A DNA stretch of 21,264 nt, taken from NCBI GenBank assembly GCA_002391545.1, contig DGFF01000023.1, forward strand, positions 454 through 21,717, given 5' to 3'. A model generated the notes under the pieces. That model worked only from the letters and a program-made list of their open reading frames with translations, had not been told where the DNA came from and did not search any database. This DNA is from Candidatus Fermentithermobacillaceae bacterium UBA3907 (lineage in GTDB: Bacteria > Bacillota > Sulfobacillia > Fermentithermobacillales > Fermentithermobacillaceae). Below are positions 7,835 to 16,255 of the stretch, in pieces. A program made the translations under genes and the position numbers. Each line of letters begins with the position of its first letter. Within the stretch, counting starts at the first letter, position 1.

Positions 7835-8511
7835 TTAAAGCAGAAACCCCCGTCCCCGTTGCTTCTTAAGTTGCGTCAGCGCCACTTGCTTTCCTGCCAG
7901 TTCTTCTTCTATGGTTAGTTTGTCTTTTTTGGAATCCCGTAATCCGCAGTCATTCTTTCCAAAACCTCTAGGTATCTTCTTAGGTCCTCATTGGGGTAGA
8001 AGTAAAGGGCAAAAACTGTACTTGTAGCATCGTCTATTGCCCCATGAAGTTCAAGTTTTGGCCCTCGGCTCTCAAGCCAATCAAAAGGGCAGGGTACCAG
8101 CAGCCCTTCCTTTGGAGTTCTAGTCCTACTCTTCCTGGGAATACAAAACTTATGCGAGTATGGGTTCCCAACACCCCTCTCTTTAAGTATCCTGCTTACA
8201 GACTTGCTCAATATAGGTATCCATTTTTGCTTGTCCAACAATTCTGACATGTGCTGACAACTTGCGCCTTTGTATTCATTTTCAGCTAGCAAAGCGACCA
8301 TATCTTTGATGTCTTTAGATATGGCGTGTTTGGGTGTTTTGCCTCTGTTTCAATGAACTAAGGATAGAACACCTTTTTCTTTCATCTCTTTCTTTAACCT
8401 TTTCACCTGTCGCTCGCTAAGGTTCAAATATGCTGCTGCTTCTCTTACTGTTATCCTCCCTTCAACTACTTCTTCCATAACGAAAACTCTTCTTGCTTCT
8501 TTTGTGCTCAA
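7835..8511 (-). pseudogene. ISNCY (IS1202-like) transposase remnant, copy B
   Basis: Same remnant as copy A, less decayed at the N-terminus. From TTG at 8511 the frame reads the helix-turn-helix with LSERQVKRL intact, where copy A has TAG. The TGA after LVH is present in both copies, as is the loss of the residues before SPFDW (here PCPFDW), where the first catalytic Asp is expected. The frame ends KKTN at 7915. The continuation KKDKLTIEEELAGKQ is in another frame and runs into the IS-end hairpin, ending at 7835. Because the same lesions occur in both copies, the element was already dead when it was duplicated, so the duplication was not its own transposition. Confidence 0.8.
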
Positions 8512-8564
8512 AAAACGTCCTCTCTTTCTCTCATGGTGACAATATCATTGTTCGATCACAGAAG

Positions 8565-9123
8565 CTCAATATCGGCACTGACAAATCCGGAGAGATTTCC
8601 ATCCGAGTGTCAGGGGAAGTGCAAGATGATGATCCAATTGTGTTCGAAAAAAAGATGTGTGATGTTTTCAGGGAAAGTAATAGGGTACTCAAAGATCCGG
8701 ATCTTTGATATTCACATACCATCGTTCAAGAGTTGACGGTTGGGTTTCTGTGTATACTGCGACACACGCAGATTTTCGTATTACACAAGTTATCCCGGTA
8801 AAGGCAGAGATGTACGTTCCTCTCTCGATTCAGGCCGCAAAAATGCCTATACATTACAATTTAGTGTTTGTTTGTAGGAAATCTGGCTTTAACGCTCCAA
8901 ATAAAACTTACCCCATAGAAACAATCATTGCAGCTATAAATGATGCGCTTCTAAAATGGGCGCAAAAGAGCTGAGTTTTTCTAAAGGGAATAGAACGGTA
9001 CTACTATATGGACATGCCTTGAAATATCTATCCTTAAAGGGGGCACCAAATGTTACCGCAGACGATATTGGGGAAGTTATTAACACCCTGCTCTCGAATT
9101 CTGCTTTAAGCAAACATATTTAG
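8565..9123 (+). pseudogene. C-terminal remnant of DUF1156-type DNA methyltransferase, copy B
   Basis: Second copy of the methyltransferase tail. Here EVQDDDPIVFEKKMCDVFRE and SNRVLKDP read in one frame. They are followed by a frameshift to IFTYHRSRVDGWVSVYTA and FRITQVIPVKAEM, then another shift near 8957 (LLKWAQKS-stop, where copy A reads LLKIGAKEL). The remaining frame ends at TAG 9121-9123. Copy B keeps the VFRE-x-NRVLK helix better than copy A, while copy A keeps the tail better, so both decayed separately from a common ancestor. No catalytic half is present. Confidence 0.65.
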
Positions 9124-9190
9124 TTTTATCCCCTCCCTATACGCCCAAGCTCCCTTCAATCCCCTGCAACCAATTCACCCCATCACAAAA

Positions 9191-9236
9191 GAGAAAGCCC
9201 CGTGAGAGAGCTTAATTGCTTGCTTTCTCACGGAGC
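9191..9236 (-). terminator. Orphan terminator-like hairpin at end of block B
   Basis: The minus strand reads GCTCCGTGAGA, a loop, TCTCACGGGGCT and TTCTC. It corresponds to the SLH terminator of block A, but no SLH gene is upstream of it; the methyltransferase tail on the other strand begins there instead. It suggests that an SLH-like gene once stood here. Confidence 0.5.
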
Positions 9237-9240
9237 AGGT

Positions 9241-9758
9241 TGTATTTTATTTCTAGTGCGGGCTTAGGAACTGCACAAAAGAACTGGTATGACCCCCGAA
9301 AAGTAAACAAAAGCGGATATACATGTGCATCATTTATACCGTTCGATCAGATCGACAAAGCCAAAACAATAATTGATCAGACAATTTATTGGTATATTGC
9401 TGAATCAGAAGATGAAGCACTCTATATAACAGGGATGCTCAACAGCACGGCACTGGATACCATTATTTCTGATTTCCAACCTGAAGGAGCTATGGGAAGA
9501 CGTCATGTTCATAAGCTGCCGTACGCTGTTACACCGCCTTTCGATATCGATAACCCAGCTCATATGCTTGTAGCGATAAGGACACGAGCTCTGATTAATA
9601 ATATTACTGATTCTTTGCCAGGTTCGGAAGTCGTAAGGTATTGCGATCCATCAAGTAGTACACTTGCAGTGCGCAGGCGCAGGTTCCGATTGTTTATTCA
9701 TGAACTACCTACGAGTGGTGCTTACGAGGAAGCATGCCGTGAGGTCTATAATGTCTGA
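9241..9758 (+). pseudogene. C-terminal fragment of an N6-adenine DNA methyltransferase (TaqI/Eco57I-like specificity region)
   Basis: The plus-strand frame ends in a TGA at 9758 and carries about 170 residues. These include YDPRKVNKSGYTCASFIPFD, then IIDQTIYWYIAESEDEALYITGMLNS, FQPEGAMGRRHVHKLPY, and PPFDIDNPAHMLVAI. This is the layout of the C-terminal target-recognition region of class I methylases of the TaqI/Eco57I type. There a strand with [YW]-x-x-x-x-[ED]-E-A-LYL-x-[GA]-xLNS is followed by a GxxG-x-R-H-[IV]-H-K-xP motif. The catalytic N-terminus (NPPY) is missing: the frame enters directly from the hairpin at the end of block B, so the gene was cut by the rearrangement that brought block B in. 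Not expected to be functional. Confidence 0.65.
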
Positions 9759-10140
9759 AGGCTAATGACTAAGTTTATCAGACTACCGGGCAGATAACCT
9801 TTTATGGTTAATCCTGTTTGTATTTGGCAGAAGTCACGGTGAGGATGCCGATAACTAAACGTTTTAATTATATCTATACCTTTTAATTTTTCCTCGGTTG
9901 CCTACTAAGTCGGGTGCAAAGACTATGATGATGGAGACAGCAGTCAGGCAGACGACCATGCAGAACGAAATCTACAAACGAAAAAAACTACTTCCGCAGT
10001 CAGCCCATGACCGCAGAAAAGCCTTGTATCAAAGACAGCACGAAGATAGACATAATCACTACGAAAACGATACGATTTATCTACTCTATTTTTAGAGCTT
10101 CCTAAGGGGGTGAAGGCTCGAAAAAGGGGGCTGAGCTTTT
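9759..10140. other. Non-coding or decayed stretch; possible membrane transporter remnant
   Basis: No intact gene is seen. On the minus strand about 9895-10080, short pieces read IVFVVIMSIFVLSLIQGFSAVMG, then after stops and a shift CMVVCLTAVSIIIVFAPDLVG. These resemble membrane segments of MATE-type transporters, but the match is weak and broken by stops. Confidence 0.25.
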
Positions 10141-10169
10141 GACCGGGCTTGCCCGGTATTTTTATTTTT
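10141..10169 (+). terminator. Rho-independent terminator upstream of the bce module
   Basis: ACCGGG-CTTG-CCCGGT is followed by TATTTTTATTTTT. It points in the plus direction and separates the decayed region from the bce promoter. Confidence 0.75.
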
Positions 10170-10184
10170 AAGAAGCAACAATAC

Positions 10185-10201
10185 CTTACATCAACTGTAA
10201 G
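10185..10201 (+). promoter_or_regulatory. Inverted-repeat operator for the BceR-type regulator
   Basis: CTTACA-TCAAC-TGTAAG is a 6-base inverted repeat directly upstream of the -35 region of bceA. BceR-type regulators of Firmicutes recognise inverted repeats of this TTACA/TGTAA kind and activate from this place. Binding by the BceR encoded at 13118 is inferred. Confidence 0.6.
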
Positions 10202-10230
10202 TGTTTATCCTCTGCGGCACTTGTTATAAT
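10202..10230 (+). promoter_or_regulatory. bceA promoter
   Basis: A perfect TATAAT at 10225-10230 lies 17 bases after TGTTTA, a poor -35. A good -10 with a weak -35 next to an operator is usual for promoters that need an activator. Confidence 0.65.
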
Positions 10231-10259
10231 GAAACTAAAGTAAGCCAGGAGGCTATAAA

Positions 10260-11039
10260 ATGAGTTCAAACAGAGTTTTAGAGGTTGAAGGTGTCACAAA
10301 AGTCTATGGTAAGGGCGACAACAAGACAGAAGCCCTCAGAGGAATCAGTTTTGATGTGCTTGAAGGTGAATTTCTTGGAATTATGGGAGCCAGTGGCTCC
10401 GGAAAGACAACCTTGCTCAACTGCATTGCTACCATGATTAAACCCAGCTCGGGAAGGGTTTTACTTAAAGGTAAAGATATTTCTGCTTTTAAAGGTGTAC
10501 AGTTGGCTGATTATCGCGGCCAAGAAATTGGATACCTGTTCCAGGAATTTGAGCTTTTAGACAACTTAACGGCGAGAGAAAATATTATTCTTCCGTTATC
10601 GCTCCATGGTGTGACAGGTCATCAAGCCGAACAAGGGCTTAAGGAATTGGCAAATCGTCTTGATATTACGGACGTTCTGGACAAATTCCCCTCCCAGATG
10701 TCCGGTGGACAAAAGCAGCGCGTGGCTGCGGCACGGGCTCTTATTTCAAAACCTAGCATTGTGCTGGCGGATGAGCCGACAGGCGCGCTTGACAGTAAAA
10801 ATTCCAAGGTTCTTATGGATAAGCTCTCTGCTATCAACAAGGAGCAGAATAAAACAATTGTCATGGTTACGCATAATGCAAATGCCGCCAGTTATTGCTC
10901 TCGTATCCTTTTTATCCAAGACGGCCGCCTGTTCCATGAACTTAGAAAGAACATTGAAACGGAAAACTCCGCCAGTTTTTACGAACGTATTGTGACAGTC
11001 ATGGCTCAACTGGGAGGAGGAAGCGCAAATGTTCTTTAA
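10260..11039 (+). CDS. bceA: Bce-type ABC transporter ATP-binding protein
   Basis: A 259-residue ATPase with Walker A GASGSGKTT (43-51), Q-loop Q95, signature MSGGQ (147-151), Walker B SIVLADEP with catalytic E172, and switch His205. It has the MacB/LolD-like features of the Bce group. The subunit works at the membrane with the permease encoded next, removing peptide antibiotics from their lipid targets and signalling to the histidine kinase. The ATG has a good CAGGAGG 8 bases upstream. Its stop codon overlaps the permease start by 11 bases, indicating coupled translation. A promoter and operator precede it. The name bceA is given by gene order and family; the true substrate is unknown. Confidence 0.9.
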   Translation: MSSNRVLEVEGVTKVYGKGDNKTEALRGISFDVLEGEFLGIMGASGSGKTTLLNCIATMIKPSSGRVLLKGKDISAFKGVQLADYRGQEIGYLFQEFELLDNLTARENIILPLSLHGVTGHQAEQGLKELANRLDITDVLDKFPSQMSGGQKQRVAAARALISKPSIVLADEPTGALDSKNSKVLMDKLSAINKEQNKTIVMVTHNANAASYCSRILFIQDGRLFHELRKNIETENSASFYERIVTVMAQLGGGSANVL

Positions 11040-13111
11040 ACATGTTCGACGGAACGCAGCAAAATATCGAAAGAACAATGGCTTATTCTTCAGTTCCTTG
11101 GTGGTAGCAATTGTCGCATTTTACACGCTGCTATCTTTGGGTGACCAGGATGTCATGCTTTTTTTGAAAACAATAGAAAGCGATGCAGTCAGTAAACTTA
11201 TGCTATTGATTCCCGTAGTCTTTATGATTTCGCTTTTCTTTGTTTTTTTTTCTGGTTTATTTCGCTTATCGTTATCAGTTAGACAATCGCAAAAAAGAAT
11301 TCGGGTTGTATCTGATGCTTGGTATGAAACGAAGTACGCTTTTTGCAATGCTTATGGGTGAAACCATCTGGAACAGCTTAATATCCATTCTGATTGGCTT
11401 GCCGATTGCGTTATTCCTCACAGAGGGAATCAGCCTTGCAACAGTAAAGCTGGTTGGACTTGGTATAATCGGGCATAGAATTTCGTTTTCCATATCGGCT
11501 GTGATTGGAACAGTAATCGGGTTTATAGCAGTTCAAATGATAGCTATGCTGTTATTGAGCGCTTCATTCAGTCGCAAAGAGCCAATGGAACTGCTACGCT
11601 CGGATTCCCCTGAAAAACAGGTGCCACTATCCACAAAAAAAGGATGGCTCTGCTTTATTGTTGGCTTGGTATTCCTGATCTTAGCATATGTGGTTGGTGT
11701 TACGATGCTAAGAAGCTTTGATTTTAACATTGTTATGCTGATTATTATTCTTGGTGGGGGTGGAACCTTTCTTCTGTATCGGGGTATGGGCATATTCATC
11801 GGTCATAACATCCAACGGAAAAGCCCAATGCGTTCAGGATTGTTTACCTTTACAGGCCGACAGATTCACGAGAATGTAATTCATCAATACAAAGCACTGG
11901 CAATTTCGTCCTTGCTTTTAGTAATGGCGTTAGCATGCGTATCCTTTGGTATAGGTACCGCTTCAGGCCGGGGATCAATGGAAGTTAGAACAGTGGATTT
12001 TTCTATTGAAGGAAGCGAACAGGAAGTGCGTGAGGTTTTGGATTCTGAGGCAAGCAAATCAATAATTTCTGAATATTATCCGATGTTTTTAAGCCGTATG
12101 AATACAAACCTCTATGATCAATCAGGTGAAATTCTGGAAAAAAGACCAGAGGCGCACGATTTCTCTTGGGACGGACTCAATGCTACCCTCGCAAAATTGC
12201 CTGAAACGGACTTGAGAAATAATATGATTGAAAGTTTTTCTGATCGATCAGGCCCGTATTTAATTTCAAAAGCCAGCTACAATGAACTCTTACAGGCGAT
12301 CGGAAAAGAGCAGATTCAACTAAAGAGGAATCAAGTTGCACTATACACTTCCATGAAGGACAGCGGTGACTTTATGAGCATTCTGAATGGAGCACTGGAA
12401 CTTGGAGCTTATATCGAAGTTGATGATCAAAAATACGAGCTATTATCCAGCGTTTACTACGATAATGTAGTTGCTGACCGCAAAATCACATTATACAGTG
12501 CCTTAATCGTACCGGATGAAGACTACCGGAATTGGGTTTCTGGTGCCAGCACCCCTTTCTGCTGGAATGTAGTGCTGAGTCAGGAACTTGTGAATGATAA
12601 AGGGTTAATGCAGGCGATTCAATTAATGGAACAAAACCTCGCAGGAACAGGCTTGGAATATGAAACCTTTTTAAGTGGCATTGGCAGAAATCTCTTTTAT
12701 ACCGTAGCCGCCAGTTACCTGACCATCTATCTGGGTATATTGTTTATGGTCATCGCAAACACAGTCATCGGATTGAAATATTTGATGCAACAAAGAGCAA
12801 ATGAGCGCCGTTACACTACTTTGCTTATGCTTGGCGCCAATGTCAGCCAGCTTTGCAAATCAGCAAGATCGCAAATTAGAATGTTTTTTGCTTTAGCGCT
12901 TAGCGTAGCGGTATGTAGCTCCATCTTTGCAATCTGGTCGATGTTCACAAGCTTTCTAAAATTACCGGCAGGAACATCGATAGTAAAAGTCATTGCAATT
13001 ACGGGAATAGCCGCTGTTCTGTTTGTTGTGATAGAACTTATTTATATTCACATTGTAGAACGAGCCAGCAGTCGTGAGATACAAGCATTACAGGTTATAG
13101 ATCGGGGGTGA
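11029..13111 (+). CDS. bceB: Bce-type ABC transporter permease, interrupted by a +1 frameshift in a T9 run
   Basis: From ATG 11029 the frame gives MFFKHVRRNAAKYRKNN, a first membrane segment and then MISLFFVFF, after which it goes off into nonsense and stops at 11361. The rest of the protein continues in the next frame from about 11240 (FFFLVYFAYRYQLDNRKKEFGLYLMLGM) to the TGA at 13111. The shift lies in GTTTTTTTTT (nine T at 11243-11251). Removing one T joins both parts into a 693-residue FtsX-type permease: an N-terminal membrane segment, the RKKEFGLY-x-MLGM motif, several further segments, a large extracellular domain (about residues 290-560) and three C-terminal segments. The big loop is the peptide-sensing hallmark of BceB-type permeases. 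Either an assembly or sequencing error, or a real on/off switch; the coding sequence is otherwise intact. Confidence 0.85.
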
Positions 13112-13117
13112 TGCGTT

Positions 13118-13792
13118 TTGAATAAGATTATGGTCATCGAAGATGATATTTACTTGCGAGAAGAACTTATCAATACCTTCGCAAAGAAGGGGTACTCAGT
13201 ATCGAGTATCTCTTCTTTTGACGCACCCGAAAAAGAAATACTGAACAATAACCCCGACCTGGCAGTATTAGACATAAACCTTCCGGGTAAATCTGGATTT
13301 GAGTTATGTAAGTGGCTTAAAGCGAGAGCTTCCTTTCCAATTCTTATTTTAACAGCACGCGATACACTATCAGATGAATTGTACGCATTGGGGCTTGGCG
13401 CAGATGATTTTCTTACAAAACCATGCCATCCTGACCGGCTCATAGCACGTGCAGAGCGATTGCTTCAAACATACGGGAAAGTGAGAAATCTAATACAAGT
13501 AGGAGACCTTGTATTAGATATTGACACATATAAAGTGATTTGGAAAAATGCTCATGTTGTCTTATCTGATACGGAAGGAAGAATTCTGAAAGTTCTGCTT
13601 GAACGTTATCCAGAGCTTGCTTCAAAACAGGAATTGCTTATTGAGCTTTGGGGCAGCGAAGAATACGTTGACGAAAACATTCTTCAAGTAAATATGACCC
13701 GGCTGAGAAAGAGCTTGGATTCCATTGGCCTTAGAGATATGGTACAAACCGTTCGCGGCCAAGGTTACCGACTGGAGGTGAGCAAGCCGTGA
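13118..13792 (+). CDS. bceR: Bce-type response regulator (OmpR family)
   Basis: The 224-residue product has a receiver domain with acidic pair D9/D10, phosphorylated D52 (LAVLDINLPG), T79 and K101, followed by an OmpR-type winged-helix DNA-binding domain (about 130-224, ending in VRGQGYRLE). Start TTG at 13118, six bases after the permease stop; upstream is a weak GGGGTG site. It would be activated by the kinase encoded downstream and bind the inverted repeat at 10185. The gene order ABC-first, regulator-second is reversed relative to bceRSAB of Bacillus but is known in other Firmicutes. Confidence 0.9.
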   Translation: MNKIMVIEDDIYLREELINTFAKKGYSVSSISSFDAPEKEILNNNPDLAVLDINLPGKSGFELCKWLKARASFPILILTARDTLSDELYALGLGADDFLTKPCHPDRLIARAERLLQTYGKVRNLIQVGDLVLDIDTYKVIWKNAHVVLSDTEGRILKVLLERYPELASKQELLIELWGSEEYVDENILQVNMTRLRKSLDSIGLRDMVQTVRGQGYRLEVSKP

Positions 13793-14811
13793 AGCGACAG
13801 AAAGTGAGATTGAAAGCCGAAAGGCATTGGCTTATCTTATTACTTTTAACGGATCTATTTTTTATTTTTCTGACATGGCTGATAGGCCCAGATACCTTCG
13901 AAAGTATTGTTATAATTATCTTGCTTTTTACCGCCATTATTTTTTCTACGGGTTACTGGATTGCCCGGATAAAACAAAAAAAACAGATAGAGATACTGCA
14001 ACTTTTTTTGAACAGCTTGAATGAAGAAACGGAACAACGCTTATTGGCAACAGTGGGTGAATCTTGGCATCCCGCAATACAGATAGCGTCAGCGCAGCTA
14101 AGAGAGCAATCCCAAACGATAAAAGACAAACAACTGGAACTACAAAACTATCAGGAGTTTATCGAGGCATGGACGCACGAAATCAAAACCCCCCTGTCTC
14201 TTGCAACATTAATTTTAGCCAATCGTAGGGAAGAGATGTCAGCATATGTTTATAATCGGATGGAGTATGTACGCTGCACTATTAACAACGATGTTGATCG
14301 AATATTATACTATGCTCGGCTTCAGGCTGACCACGTGGACTATAAATTTATAAAATTGGATTTAAGCGACTGCGTACAGGAGTGCCTTGAAGATTTTCGG
14401 GCTATATCTGACGAAAAGGAAATTGATGTACAGCTAAATCTATCACGTTTACAAATTATAAGTGATAAAAAAGTCCTTACCTTCATGCTCTCACAGCTTT
14501 TTAGCAATGCCTTCAAGTATACAGCGACTGTCAACGGCACGGTTCACGTCGTAAGTTGGTTGGATACTCAGGGCGATGGCAAAATACATCTTGCCGTCCG
14601 AGATAATGGAAAAGGCGTCCCACCGGAAGATCTCCCCTTCTTATTTGATAAGGGGTTTACCGGAAGCCATCCGGATCGGCAGCACGCAACAGGCATGGGC
14701 TTATACCTCATAAAAAAATATTCTGAAGCCTTATCAGTTGAGGTAAACATTGAATCAATATCGACATCTGGACATGGGTTTGGCATTGAGCTGATATTTC
14801 CTATTATATAA
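13789..14811 (+). CDS. bceS: Bce-type sensor histidine kinase (intramembrane-sensing)
   Basis: A 340-residue kinase. Two membrane segments (about 14-33 and 39-57) with almost no extracellular loop mark an intramembrane-sensing kinase that cannot bind peptide itself and gets its signal from the transporter. The phosphorylated His is H130 in EAWTHEIKTPL. The ATPase domain shows an N-box (FSNAFKYT, N240), RDNGKGVP and ATGMGLYL. The start is GTG overlapping the TGA of the regulator by 4 bases (GTGA), with GGAGGTG upstream, so translation is coupled. It ends the bce operon. Confidence 0.9.
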   Translation: MKRQKVRLKAERHWLILLLLTDLFFIFLTWLIGPDTFESIVIIILLFTAIIFSTGYWIARIKQKKQIEILQLFLNSLNEETEQRLLATVGESWHPAIQIASAQLREQSQTIKDKQLELQNYQEFIEAWTHEIKTPLSLATLILANRREEMSAYVYNRMEYVRCTINNDVDRILYYARLQADHVDYKFIKLDLSDCVQECLEDFRAISDEKEIDVQLNLSRLQIISDKKVLTFMLSQLFSNAFKYTATVNGTVHVVSWLDTQGDGKIHLAVRDNGKGVPPEDLPFLFDKGFTGSHPDRQHATGMGLYLIKKYSEALSVEVNIESISTSGHGFGIELIFPII

Positions 14812-15287
14812 CGACCTTTAAAACGTTAAAGGATACAGCAGATAAAAATATAGGCTTATCACAGGAACGGCTTGTCGATATGTCTTTGCCATTGAGCAAT
14901 CAAGCCCCCCTAAAAAATCATTTCCACCATAAACAAATTGAAAACTCATAATCCTGCATGTTTCCGTTCATCAACTTCTTTTCCTCATTCGCTCCGTCCT
15001 GAAACTCGTCCTGTAGACCGGGTCCGCAGAACAATGCAATTGTCGCCTGGATTCTGTGTTCTTGACATATCTATGCGTTATCCCATAGCGAATTGCATAA
15101 ACTATATACCAAACGTACATTTATGTGCAAGAGGCATCGGGCGGAATCGGCACGATGGACGCGGAGATTCGGTGGGAGATGGAAGGCCGCAAAGCCAGGA
15201 GTGCTGAAAGTTGTTGGGCAAAACATAGGGGATACCAAGCATCATCTAAAGCGCCTGGCGATTCAATAGACAACCGGCTTTTCTTCT
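14812..15287. other. Intergenic region between convergent genes; no gene recognised
   Basis: After the kinase stop, CCTTTAA-AACG-TTAAAGG (14815-14832) can form a 7-bp hairpin, but no T run follows, so it is a weak terminator candidate at best. The remaining 450 bases hold only short frames without ribosome binding sites or family features; I see nothing else in them. Confidence 0.5.
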
Positions 15288-16235
15288 TTACAAGTCCTCG
15301 CTCATTAGTTCTACGGCTCTCATTTCATCCTCCTGAGCGGATTTCAACAACAATGCTATTTTCTCCCGGACTTCTAACCGGCTAATGTCCTTAGTTGTCT
15401 TGATTCGGAATGATTCCTGCCATGCATCATATACAGCCCTGTAGAGTTCGGACAATTTCATTTCTCCGGTTCTTTCGAAATACTTCCAGGCATAGTATTT
15501 TAAGGCCCCAAAAGTGCCGAGGAAATACTCTATGTTCCATGATAGAGCCAGGTTGAAGTCATTCTCAAGATGACGGATCAATGCCGGATAAGCTTCCAGT
15601 CCGCATGCGTTTTCGCAGTACTCGCCGCCTTCCAAATGAAAGACAGCTAGTTTTTTTGTGTCATATAAGATAGCATCTTGCAGTTTGTCACTCTTACCTG
15701 TAAGCGTTAGCACGGATAAAATGGGAATCTCCCGCTTGCCAAGCTTATCATATGGCATATGCGAATCGTCTGTGACTCCACTTGTCGGGTCCGCGTTTTT
15801 GGCATTGATGGCCAAAGTGGCAAATTCTTGGGTCTCATCGTCGTAACCGGTGATCAACCCCCACTCCGGCACACCTATGTCCCATGAAACAGCGGGGATA
15901 CCATTGTCTATGGATTTCCTGATGTTCGCAATAGCTTCAAGGCGCTTCTCTTCCTCAATATCTTCCTGCCCCCAATAACGTCCCACATAATCACAGGTTA
16001 AACCGCCATTTTCTACCCAAGGCTTCTGCTGGTCAAATTCCCATATGCTGGTTGCCGACGGGCACAAATCGGAGGACACCCACATGCGGAACGCAAATCC
16101 GCTAGTTGCCACAATATCCTCCGAAAATTCGGCCCACGGACTGTTTTTCACAGCACATGACAGCGCTTTTGCAAAGGAGAACAGGTAGCCGGTACTGTCA
16201 TGTACACCTTCCCAAGAAACGTCAAGTCTTTTCAT
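15288..16235 (-). CDS. BtrH-like (C39-peptidase-fold) protein, function unknown
   Basis: A 315-residue soluble product starting MKRLDVSWEG. Parts such as GIPAVSWDIGVPEWGLITGYDDE (about 118-140) match the pattern of the BtrH N-terminal/C39-like fold, where a hydrophobic strand ends in a G-Y-D-D turn. A Cys in DLCPSATSIWEF (about residue 53) could be a nucleophile, but the catalytic triad is not certain. The C-terminal part is helical. The start at 16235 is preferred over an upstream ATG at 16259 because GGAGGG lies six bases before it. The regulator gene upstream overlaps this region, so both are one operon and the product may act on the ligand that the regulator senses. BtrH of butirosin synthesis is an acyltransferase; whether this one is an enzyme is open. 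Confidence 0.6.
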   Translation of the reverse strand: MKRLDVSWEGVHDSTGYLFSFAKALSCAVKNSPWAEFSEDIVATSGFAFRMWVSSDLCPSATSIWEFDQQKPWVENGGLTCDYVGRYWGQEDIEEEKRLEAIANIRKSIDNGIPAVSWDIGVPEWGLITGYDDETQEFATLAINAKNADPTSGVTDDSHMPYDKLGKREIPILSVLTLTGKSDKLQDAILYDTKKLAVFHLEGGEYCENACGLEAYPALIRHLENDFNLALSWNIEYFLGTFGALKYYAWKYFERTGEMKLSELYRAVYDAWQESFRIKTTKDISRLEVREKIALLLKSAQEDEMRAVELMSEDL

Positions 16236-16255
16236 TGAAATCCCTCCATGCTTAG

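Larger units (their letters stand above)
7323..7868 (-). repeat. Shared S-layer leader block L1
   Basis: This stretch is almost identical, by eye, to 19678-20226, upstream of the second SLH gene in the same orientation. Reading along the minus strand it holds the IS-end hairpin, a 16-base perfect palindrome, a terminator-like hairpin, a promoter with an overlapping inverted repeat, and the GAAAGGAGG-ATG-TAA element. Similarity stops about 65 bases before the SLH1 start codon. Confidence 0.9.
7796..9236. repeat. Direct repeat block B
   Basis: Second copy of the block at 2216-3775, in the same orientation and 5580 bases away. It overlaps the end of leader block L1 by the IS-end hairpin. At its right end it breaks off inside the terminator stem (9236), where unrelated methyltransferase sequence begins. 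Confidence 0.85.

Noticed and set aside
8350..8360. In-frame TGA shared by both transposase copies as a possible recoded codon
   Set aside because: The position is a Gly in the family pattern HGNRGK, reached by one base change from GGA; other lesions show the genes are dead.
2216..9236. A composite transposon formed by two IS copies around the SLH gene
   Set aside because: The copies are already dead in the same way, extend into non-IS methylase sequence, and lack convincing terminal inverted repeats.
9895..10095. Plus-strand frame of 65 residues before the bce terminator
   Set aside because: Rich in Lys/Arg/His/Gln with no family features; the minus strand reads more like decayed membrane protein.
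14938..15385. Two plus-strand frames between the kinase and the BtrH-like gene
   Set aside because: No ribosome binding site, composition unlike protein, and the second runs antisense into a clear gene.
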